10,123 bases of DNA, from assembly GCA_964242895.1 (NCBI GenBank), contig CAXTBN010000077.1, forward strand, positions 1 through 10,123. Direction: 5' to 3'. The position numbers were made by a program, and so were the translations under genes. Shown here piece after piece: positions 1 to 5,554 of the stretch. Source of the stretch: JASLDZ01 sp964242895. Lineage in GTDB: Bacteria; Pseudomonadota; Alphaproteobacteria; Caulobacterales; Caulobacteraceae. The first letter of the stretch is position 1; each line of letters begins with the position of its first letter. Below the pieces are notes generated by a model, which saw only the letters and a list, made by a program, of their open reading frames with translations, did not search any database and was not told the origin of the DNA.

Positions 1-128
1 TCCGCGCCGCGCCGGTGGCCGAGGCCATGGTCGCCTGCGTGCTGGCCGACGCCTTCCTGCGCCACCGCGGCCAGACCGGGCGCGACGGCCCGCTCCCGCT
101 GCCGTTTCCGTCGGCTTCCGGCGCTTGA
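1..128 (+). CDS. aroC: Chorismate synthase, C-terminal end (partial)
   Basis: This is the tail of a gene that begins left of the window. The reading frame starts at base 3 and stops at TGA 126-128. The visible 41 residues begin RAAPVAEAMVACVLADAFLR, then HRGQTG and a Pro-rich tail. This matches the conserved end of chorismate synthase, where an IRAxPVxEAM segment is followed by a helix ending LRHRxQ. The enzyme is FMN-dependent and eliminates phosphate from EPSP to make chorismate, the last common step of aromatic amino acid synthesis, in the cytoplasm. The catalytic core is not visible, so the call rests on this C-terminal signature alone. The next gene follows 74 bases later on the same strand. 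Confidence 0.85.
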   Translation, partial: RAAPVAEAMVACVLADAFLRHRGQTGRDGPLPLPFPSASGA

Positions 129-155
129 CCGGCCCGGACGCGGGCGGCTTATGTC
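125..155 (+). promoter_or_regulatory. Possible promoter for the Cys-repeat protein gene
   Basis: TTGACC at 125-130 is a good -35 candidate and contains the aroC stop codon. TATGTC at 150-155 is a weak -10 (three of six matches to TATAAT), with a long spacer of 19 bases. Transcription would begin near 160 and give a leader of about 40 bases. The arrangement would uncouple the secreted-protein gene from aroC. The weak -10 keeps confidence low. Confidence 0.3.
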
Positions 156-185
156 GCCGGCGACGCCCCTCGTTCCGAAAGGGGC
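153..185 (+). repeat. Palindrome and hairpin in the leader of the Cys-repeat gene
   Basis: Two dyads lie back to back. GTCGCCGGCGAC (153-164) is a perfect 12-base palindrome. GCCCCT (165-170) pairs perfectly with AGGGGC (180-185) around a 9-base loop. No T run follows, so a classic terminator for aroC is unlikely. The palindrome overlaps the proposed -10/start region and could be an operator; the second hairpin would sit in the mRNA leader. Short GC palindromes arise easily by chance in DNA this rich in G and C. Confidence 0.4.
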
Positions 186-202
186 ACGGGAGCACCCTCG
201 TG

Positions 203-1600
203 ATGAAACGCCTCGGCCTGGCGCTCGCCGCCGCCGCCGCCCTGTCCGCCCTTCCCCTCGCCGCGCCCACCGCGTGGGCCCAGCGCATCCAGAGCGCGGA
301 TAAGAGCAAGGCGGCCGACCCGGCGCAGCCCTCCACGACCGCTCCCACCAAGATCACGCCCGCCGACAAGGTGCGCGGCATGAAGGAGGCGCCGCCGCTG
401 GTCGCCGCCTCCATAGTGAAGACCTGCCAGGTGACGGACGCCGCCTTCCGCGGCTCGGGCACGCAGAAGGGGGCGGACGGCAAGGCGTCCAAGGTCACGA
501 TCTACGAGGTCGTCTGCCAGCAGGGCCCCGGCTACTTGGTGCTGGCGAGCGAGGGCCAGCCCGCGCCGCAGATGCTCAACTGCTTCACGGCCGCGGGCGG
601 CACCAAGTGCGCCCTGCCCCAGAACGGCGACTTCAAGGCGGCGCTGAGCCCCTACGTTCGGGAGGTGGGCCGCACGTGCGACATCTCCGGCCAGCGCTAC
701 GTCGGAACGGCCGCGAGCACGGGCCTGACCTACTACGAACTCGCGTGCGGGCAGGCTCCGGGCTTCGTGATCTCGGTCGCGACCGCGAGCGCGGCCAAGA
801 CGGAGGTGAACGACTGCCTGCAGCTTGAGGGCACGCCGCTGGCCTGCACCCTGACGACGAAGCCGCAGATGCTGCAGATCTACGCCGCCAACGTGGCCAA
901 GTCGGGCAAGTCCTGCTCGATCTCCGACGTGCGGCAGATCGGCCGCGACCGCAACAACCCCTCCCTCTACACGGAGATCGGCTGCGGTTCGGCCCCCGGC
1001 TTCGTGCTGGTGACCGACCTGGCGGGCGTCTACAAGAGCACTATCGACTGCGGCAAGGCGGACAGCCTGGGAGGCTGCAAGCTGACCGACGTCGCCGTCG
1101 CCCAGACGGCGGACTCGGCGGCCTACAGCAAGCTCGCGAGCAAGGCCGGCTTCCCCTGCGCCGTGAAGCAGTACCGCTTCATCGGCATGGACGCGACCAA
1201 CCGCGAAGTCGTCGAGCTGGCCTGCAACGACCATCCGGAGGGCGCGATGGCGGCCTTCTCGGATGCGGGCAAGAGCGACGTCTACGACTGCGTGCGCGGC
1301 CCCGCGCTCGGCGGCTCCGAATGCAAGCTGACGGACAAGGCGCTGGTCTATCCCAAGTACACCGCAGCCCTGGCCGCCAAGGGCCGCACCACCTGCAAGG
1401 TGTCCACCGCCGGCTTCCTCGGCCGCACGCAGGCCGGTGAGGTCTACGTCGAGGCGGCCTGCGCCGACGGCGCGCCCGGCTGGGTGATGAGCTTCAAGTC
1501 CGGCGCGAGCACGCCGGACGAGCTGCTCACCTGCAGGCAGGCGTCGAACGCGGGCCTGCCCTGCAAGCTGCCGACCAACACCGGCTCCGGCAAGGGCTGA
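203..1600 (+). CDS. Exported protein with five four-cysteine repeats, function unknown
   Basis: The protein is 465 residues. ATG 203 is chosen because it opens a clear signal peptide (MKR, then a long Ala/Leu core, AWA|Q cleavage site near residue 26) and has CGGGAG 10 bases upstream; an in-frame GTG lies just before it at 200. After a Pro/Ala/Lys linker (about 27-70) come five tandem repeats of about 80 residues, each with four cysteines: 75/105/127/136, 159/182/205/215, 238/261/283/292, 319/341/363/374 and 398/420/444/454. The 20 cysteines are the only ones in the protein. A typical repeat reads C, a strand with FxG or IG, YxE..C, an APGF/W/Y segment, then C about 22 later and C about 10 after that followed by K/T-L. 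The pattern suggests two disulphides per repeat in the periplasm or outside. Repeat 4 has lost the PG-aromatic segment (HPEG instead). I do not recognise a characterised family. The gene follows aroC and converges on the next gene across a terminator. Confidence 0.85.
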   Translation: MKRLGLALAAAAALSALPLAAPTAWAQRIQSADKSKAADPAQPSTTAPTKITPADKVRGMKEAPPLVAASIVKTCQVTDAAFRGSGTQKGADGKASKVTIYEVVCQQGPGYLVLASEGQPAPQMLNCFTAAGGTKCALPQNGDFKAALSPYVREVGRTCDISGQRYVGTAASTGLTYYELACGQAPGFVISVATASAAKTEVNDCLQLEGTPLACTLTTKPQMLQIYAANVAKSGKSCSISDVRQIGRDRNNPSLYTEIGCGSAPGFVLVTDLAGVYKSTIDCGKADSLGGCKLTDVAVAQTADSAAYSKLASKAGFPCAVKQYRFIGMDATNREVVELACNDHPEGAMAAFSDAGKSDVYDCVRGPALGGSECKLTDKALVYPKYTAALAAKGRTTCKVSTAGFLGRTQAGEVYVEAACADGAPGWVMSFKSGASTPDELLTCRQASNAGLPCKLPTNTGSGKG

Positions 1601-1627
1601 GCCGCCCCGTCCGCACCTGACCCGTCG

Positions 1628-1655
1628 AGGCCCGCGGGGCGATCCCCGCGGGCCT
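1628..1655. terminator. Strong hairpin between convergent genes, likely bidirectional terminator
   Basis: GGCCCGCGGGG (1629-1639) and CCCCGCGGGCC (1644-1654) are perfectly complementary around a CGAT tetraloop, and A1628-T1655 extends the stem to 12 bp. It lies 28 bases after the stop of the Cys-repeat gene and 8 bases beyond the end of the leftward ThDP gene. The T tract is minimal (two T on the plus strand, AA on the other side of the stem), as is common in GC-rich genomes. Its position between two converging genes supports termination from both sides. Confidence 0.75.
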
Positions 1656-1662
1656 TCGCGCG

Positions 1663-3204
1663 TCAGCCCACCATGGCCTCGATGAAGTGCGGCCCGGGCT
1701 CGGCCATGGCGTGGGCCAGGGCGGCGTCGAACGCCTCGCCGGTCTCGGCGCGCACGGCGGGCACGCCGAAGCCCCTGGCCAGGGCGCACCAGTCCATCCG
1801 CGGGTTTCCGAGATCCAGGAGACTGCGCGCCGCCGGCCCCGCGTCGCCCGAGCGGGTGCGCGCGAACTCGATGCCCAGGATGCGGTAGGCGCCGTTGGCG
1901 AACACCACCGTGGTCACGTCCAGGCCCTCCCGCGCCGCGGTCCAGAGCCCCTGGAGCGTATAGGCCGCGGCTCCGTCGCCGTTCAGCGACAGCACCTTCG
2001 CGCCGGGCCGGGCCACCGCCGCGCCGAGCGCCACGGGAATGCCCTGCCCGATGGCCCCGCCCGTGAGGTGCAGCCAGTCGTGCGGCCGCGCGCCCTTGGT
2101 CTGCTGGTACACGGGCAAGCCGGCGGTCACCGCGTCGTCGGACACGACCGCGCCCTCCGGCATGTGGCGCGCCAGCGCGGCGCCGACCGCGTAGACGGTG
2201 AGCGCGCCGCCCTCCAAGGCCGGCGTCTCGGCGTCCACGGCGGCGAAGCGGGCCGGGACGCCCAGGGCGTCGGCGAGCGCCTCGAGCCCCGCGGCCGCGT
2301 CCTCGTGCGGATCGGCCAGGGTGTGCGCCTGGCAGCCCTCGGGCAGGAGCACGCTGGGCGCGTCGGGATAGGCGAAGAAGGCGACGGGGACCCTGGTCCC
2401 GGCGAGCACCAGGAGGTCGGTCCCCGCCAGGTCGGCGACCGCCATCTCGCCGAAGTACAGCATCTTGTCGGGCGCGAACCGGCCCGCCCCGCGCGGCAGG
2501 CGGCTGACGAAGGTGTCGCACAGCACGCGCACGCCCGTCGCGGCTATCCGCCCGGCGGCGGCGAGGCCGCGTTCGGTGCAGGCGGGCGAGCCCAGCAGCA
2601 CGGCGCCCTTGGCCGCGTCGCGCAGACGGCGCGCGGTCTCCTCCACCCGCTCGCCGGCCACGGCCGCCCGCTCGGGCCGGGCGGGCGGGGCGACGGGTCC
2701 GGCCGCCTCCGACCAGGCGCAGTCCGCCGGCAGGATCAGCGTCGCGGGCCCGGGCGTCGGCCCCTGGCTGCGCGCCCAGGCCTCCGCCGCGAGCGCGACG
2801 GCTTGATCGGGCGTCTCCGGTGAGCCGACCCAGACGGAGAGCGGCCGCGCGAGTCCGGCGATGTCGCTGGTCAACGGCGCGTCGTGGCCCCGGTGATAGG
2901 TCGCGTGGTCGCCGACGATGTTGACCACGGGCGAGCCGGCGCGCCGGGCGTTGTGCAGGTTGGCCCCGCCGTTGGCGAGCCCCGCCCCCAGGTGCAGCAG
3001 CACCGACGCCGGCGCCTCGGCGATGCGGGCGAACCCGTCGGCCGCGCCGGTCGCCACGCCCTCGAACAGGCACAGCACGGGGCGCACGCCCGGCACGCGG
3101 TCGAAGGCCGCGACCGTCTGCATCTCGCTGGTGCCGGGGTTGGAGAAGCAGGCGGTCACGCCGCACCCGGCGAGCGTGCGCAGCATGGCTTCGGCGCCGT
3201 TCAT
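1663..3204 (-). CDS. Thiamine-diphosphate enzyme, acetolactate synthase/benzoylformate decarboxylase-like
   Basis: The protein is 513 residues. It has the full three-domain fold of ThDP decarboxylases: an N-terminal pyrimidine-binding domain with NPGTSEM (22-28) and the cofactor-activating glutamate E48 in CLFEGVATGAADGFA, a middle domain with VLLGSPA (202-208), and a C-terminal diphosphate-binding domain with the metal motif GDG (409-411) to NG (437-438). Databases usually label this type acetolactate synthase large subunit. However, LLHLGAGLANG carries a His (H71) where benzoylformate decarboxylase has catalytic His70, whereas acetohydroxyacid synthases have TSGPG there. YTLQGLWTAA also resembles the decarboxylase. 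A counterpart of its second His (His281, from memory) is not seen. No regulatory small subunit is nearby. I infer a 2-oxo acid decarboxylase or C-C lyase of unknown substrate. ATG 3204 has GGAG six bases upstream. The gene lies 38 bases after the CoA ligase, so the two are probably co-transcribed. Confidence 0.85.
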   Translation of the reverse strand: MNGAEAMLRTLAGCGVTACFSNPGTSEMQTVAAFDRVPGVRPVLCLFEGVATGAADGFARIAEAPASVLLHLGAGLANGGANLHNARRAGSPVVNIVGDHATYHRGHDAPLTSDIAGLARPLSVWVGSPETPDQAVALAAEAWARSQGPTPGPATLILPADCAWSEAAGPVAPPARPERAAVAGERVEETARRLRDAAKGAVLLGSPACTERGLAAAGRIAATGVRVLCDTFVSRLPRGAGRFAPDKMLYFGEMAVADLAGTDLLVLAGTRVPVAFFAYPDAPSVLLPEGCQAHTLADPHEDAAAGLEALADALGVPARFAAVDAETPALEGGALTVYAVGAALARHMPEGAVVSDDAVTAGLPVYQQTKGARPHDWLHLTGGAIGQGIPVALGAAVARPGAKVLSLNGDGAAAYTLQGLWTAAREGLDVTTVVFANGAYRILGIEFARTRSGDAGPAARSLLDLGNPRMDWCALARGFGVPAVRAETGEAFDAALAHAMAEPGPHFIEAMVG

Positions 3205-3210
3205 GAGTGT

Positions 3211-3221
3211 CTCCGCTCCTC
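3211..3221 (-). promoter_or_regulatory. Ribosome binding site of the ThDP enzyme gene
   Basis: On the minus strand GAGGAG (3221-3216) and GGAG (3214-3211) lie upstream of ATG 3204, with a 6-base spacer from the nearer one. It is the clearest Shine-Dalgarno sequence in the window. It fixes this start against the much longer open frame that continues upstream into the ligase gene, and implies independent translation initiation in the 38-base gap. Confidence 0.75.
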
Positions 3222-3242
3222 GGTTGCGTTCGTCGCGCGTGC

Positions 3243-5024
3243 TTAGAGCACGATCACGCCCGCGTCCGGCGCGGCGGCGAACAGGCGTGCGATCTCGGCC
3301 GGGCGGCGCGCGCGCGCCATGGCCTGGTTCAGGTAGCCCTTGTCGGTGAGCTCGCCCGAGCCGGCGTCGGGCGCGTGCTCCAGCACCAGCGCGCGGGCGA
3401 TCCGGCCGCCGGCCGCCGCGCCTTCCGCGTTGAGGTCCGACAGGCGCGCGCGCACAGCCGCCCCCACCGCAGCGCTCGCGTGCGGGCCGCAGTCGTCCAG
3501 CTCGGCGCAGGCGCGGGGATTGGGGAACAGGAGCAGGCCCACGCCCGCCTGGTTCTCGCCGCACACCACCGCGTCCGTCGCCAGGCCGCCCAGGGCCGAC
3601 AGCGCCGCGAGCCGCAGGGCTCCGGCCGCGACAAAGGCGCCGGTCGCGAGCTTGAAGTTCTCCACCAGCCGCCCGTCGAAGACGATGCCGCGCCCGGGCC
3701 GTTCCCGCTCGGCGAGCCGGCCCGCATCGCCGGTCGCGTAGAAGCCGTCCTCGTCCACCGGCAGGGGCGCGACCTCGCCGTCCGGCCCGCGGTAGCCCAG
3801 CGCGACCTGCGGCCCGCGCACGCGCACCTCCAGCTTGCCGCCGCCCACGGGCGCGAGCTTCAGCTCGGTGCCGGGGATGGGGGAGCCGAGCAGGCCCGAG
3901 CGGTCGTTGCTCCAGCGCACGTTGGAGACGGTGGGCGTGGTCTCCGTCACGCCGTAGCCGGCGGCGAAGGTCACCCGCTCGCCGCACGCGCGCACGGCGG
4001 CGGCCTGCACGCGCCGCAACACGTCCGCAGGCAGCCCCGCCCCGCCGTACTGCATCACCCTCAGTCGCGCGAAGACGGTGCGGCCGAGCGCGGGATCGCG
4101 GTCCAGCGCGTCGGCCAGCAGCGCCCAGCCGGCGGGCACCATGTTCAGGTAGGTCGTCTCCACCTCGGCGAGGTTGCGCAGCGTCTCGCCGAAGCGCGCG
4201 GGCGTGGGCTGGCCGGCGTCGATGAACAGCGTCCCGCCGCGGTGCGCCGACATGTGCAGGATCGCGTGGGCGCCCAGGCTGTGGCTCCACGGCGCGGAGT
4301 TGACCATCACCGGCGCGTCGGGGTCGTCGAAGCAGGCCGCCACCTGCGCGGCGTTCACGGCGAGGTTGGCGTGGCTCAGCGCCACCGCCTTGGGCGGCCC
4401 CGTCGAGCCGGAGGTGAGCAGCAGCTTGGCGACCGCGTCCGCCCCGCCCCGATCGGGCGCGGCGGCTGCCGCGGAGAGGCGCGCGAGGTCGGCGGGGCCG
4501 AGCACGGGCGTGTCCGCGGCGAGCGGCGCCTGCGCCAGGGCGTCGGCGTAAGCGGCCGAATCGTCCACGTACACCGCGGCGGGCCGCAGCAGCCGCAGGG
4601 CGTGGCGCAGCCGGGAGAGCTCGGCCCCGGGCAGGCCGTACTGCGGCGTCACCGGCGCGACGGCGATCCCGGCGCGCAGGGCGGCGTAGGTGACCAGCGC
4701 GGTCTCGATCCCGTTGCGCGCCAGCAGCATCAGCGGCCGTCCGGACGCGAGGCCCAGGCCCAGGAGGCCGCCCGCCAACGCGGCCGTGCGGGCGTCCGCC
4801 TCGCCGAAGGAGAGCCGCCGCCAGCCGTCGCCGCTGCGCTCGGCGAGCCAGGTGCGCGCGCCGTCCCGCCCGGCCCAGTGGTCCAGCGGCGCGGCGGCGG
4901 TCGGGAGCACGCGCCCGAGCGGAGCGGGGTTGGCGAGCACGCCGCCACCGTCGGCCGCCGGCGTCCAGGTCACGGTGTCGGGCGCGTAGCGCGGGTCGCG
5001 CCAGGGCGCGGCGGCGGAAGACAT
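3243..5024 (-). CDS. Feruloyl-CoA synthase-like AMP-forming acyl/aryl-CoA ligase
   Basis: The protein is 593 residues from ATG 5024. A GTG at 5033 would add three residues, but AGGG lies 8 bases before the ATG and overlaps the GTG, so the ATG is preferred. It is an adenylate-forming enzyme that would activate a carboxylic acid with ATP and join it to CoA. The core motifs are in order: P-loop LLLTSGSTGPPKAV (about 201-214), YGGAGLP (about 326-332), GYGVTETTP (about 356-364) and YATGD (429-433). The hinge region reads GRLVENFKLATG (about 451-462), and the end has ELTDKGYLNQ with the catalytic Lys near 562. ENFKLATG and the DKGYLNQ ending are typical of feruloyl-CoA synthases, which act on hydroxycinnamates such as ferulate and p-coumarate. 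The length is normal for that family. The usual hydratase/aldolase and vanillin dehydrogenase partners are not here, so the substrate is open. The gene sits between a MAPEG membrane protein (54-base gap) and the ThDP enzyme (38-base gap) on the same strand. Confidence 0.85.
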   Translation of the reverse strand: MSSAAAPWRDPRYAPDTVTWTPAADGGGVLANPAPLGRVLPTAAAPLDHWAGRDGARTWLAERSGDGWRRLSFGEADARTAALAGGLLGLGLASGRPLMLLARNGIETALVTYAALRAGIAVAPVTPQYGLPGAELSRLRHALRLLRPAAVYVDDSAAYADALAQAPLAADTPVLGPADLARLSAAAAAPDRGGADAVAKLLLTSGSTGPPKAVALSHANLAVNAAQVAACFDDPDAPVMVNSAPWSHSLGAHAILHMSAHRGGTLFIDAGQPTPARFGETLRNLAEVETTYLNMVPAGWALLADALDRDPALGRTVFARLRVMQYGGAGLPADVLRRVQAAAVRACGERVTFAAGYGVTETTPTVSNVRWSNDRSGLLGSPIPGTELKLAPVGGGKLEVRVRGPQVALGYRGPDGEVAPLPVDEDGFYATGDAGRLAERERPGRGIVFDGRLVENFKLATGAFVAAGALRLAALSALGGLATDAVVCGENQAGVGLLLFPNPRACAELDDCGPHASAAVGAAVRARLSDLNAEGAAAGGRIARALVLEHAPDAGSGELTDKGYLNQAMARARRPAEIARLFAAAPDAGVIVL

Positions 5025-5034
5025 GGACGGCACC

Positions 5035-5062
5035 CTACGCCGGCCGGCGTGGACCGGCGTAG
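5035..5062 (-). repeat. Inverted plus direct repeat at the ligase ribosome binding site
   Basis: In the leftward transcript the arms CTACGCCGG (5062-5054) and CCGGCGTAG (5043-5035) are perfectly complementary over 9 bp with a 10-base loop. The loop holds a second copy of ACGCCGG, which forms a 14-base perfect palindrome with the right arm, so two arms compete for one partner. The stem ends inside the AGGG that serves as the ligase ribosome binding site. It lies in the 54-base gap between the MAPEG and ligase genes. It could be a translational control hairpin, an RNA processing or attenuation site, or a protein-binding operator for a promoter internal to the gene block. Confidence 0.55.
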
Positions 5063-5078
5063 CGCTTCCGACCTCCCG

Positions 5079-5480
5079 TCAGACGGCCGCCCGGCCCACC
5101 AGGGCGGCGACGACGCCGATCAGCGCGCCCAGCAGCAGCACGACGGTGGACAGGGCCTGGATCAGGAAGCCCGTGGAGCGCGTGCCGGGGTCGCGGGCGT
5201 AGGCGCGGGCGTAGATCAGCCGGCCCACGATCCACACCGCGCCGATGGCCGCCGCCGCCCGCGCGTCAACGTAGAGTGCGAACAGCCACAGGCTGGGCAG
5301 GTGCACCACCAGCCACTCCAGCGTGTTGGCCTGCACGCGCACCAGGCGCTCGAACTCCGGGTGACCCGTCATGGCCGGGGCCGCCACGCCGAGACGTCCG
5401 CGCGCGCGCCCGACCTGCACCGAAGTCGCCAGGTAGAAGATCAGCGACAACAGGGTGACGAGGGCGACCCAGGTGGTCAT
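5079..5480 (-). CDS. MAPEG family membrane protein
   Basis: The protein is 133 residues with four predicted membrane helices, at about 2-22, 55-73, 76-95 and 105-128. The segment ERLVRVQANTLE (44-55), between the first two helices, is the conserved cytoplasmic motif of the MAPEG family (membrane-associated proteins in eicosanoid and glutathione metabolism). The GRLIYARAYARD...R..GF stretch (86-105) fits the third-helix region. Family members include microsomal glutathione transferases; most bacterial ones are uncharacterised, so enzymatic activity here is only a possibility. ATG 5480 has GGAG 8 bases upstream. The gene lies 74 bases after the amidohydrolase gene and 54 bases before the CoA ligase gene, all leftward. 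A detoxifying role toward a reactive product of the neighbouring enzymes is plausible but not shown. Confidence 0.85.
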   Translation of the reverse strand: MTTWVALVTLLSLIFYLATSVQVGRARGRLGVAAPAMTGHPEFERLVRVQANTLEWLVVHLPSLWLFALYVDARAAAAIGAVWIVGRLIYARAYARDPGTRSTGFLIQALSTVVLLLGALIGVVAALVGRAAV

Positions 5481-5554
5481 CGGCGCGGCTCCGGTGGACA
5501 GTCGGCGGTCAGGCTAGGCGTAATGGTGAAGCTTGGCGAGCGCGGCCCCGCGGC

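Noticed and set aside
125..202. Upstream start (TTG 125) for the Cys-repeat protein
   Set aside because: It would overlap the aroC stop and put 26 unrelated residues before an obvious signal peptide; no ribosome binding site supports it.
149..3166. A 1005-codon open frame on the minus strand covering the Cys-repeat gene and most of the ThDP gene
   Set aside because: The product is Arg/Gly/Ala-rich with no family motif. It runs antisense to a gene with a signal peptide and repeats, and out of frame with a clear ThDP enzyme. Long empty frames are expected at this GC content.
1663..3204. Naming the ThDP gene ilvB
   Set aside because: The active-site His, shorter length and absence of a small subunit argue against a biosynthetic acetohydroxyacid synthase.
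3205..4290. Upstream extension of the ThDP enzyme frame to 875 codons
   Set aside because: The extension overlaps the whole 3' half of the CoA ligase in another frame and has no family similarity. ATG 3204 has a strong ribosome binding site and gives the family's N-terminus.
5541..5552. CGCGG-CC-CCGCG dyad after the amidohydrolase gene as a terminator
   Set aside because: The stem is only four to five base pairs with a minimal loop and no T run, not distinguishable from chance in this GC-rich gap.
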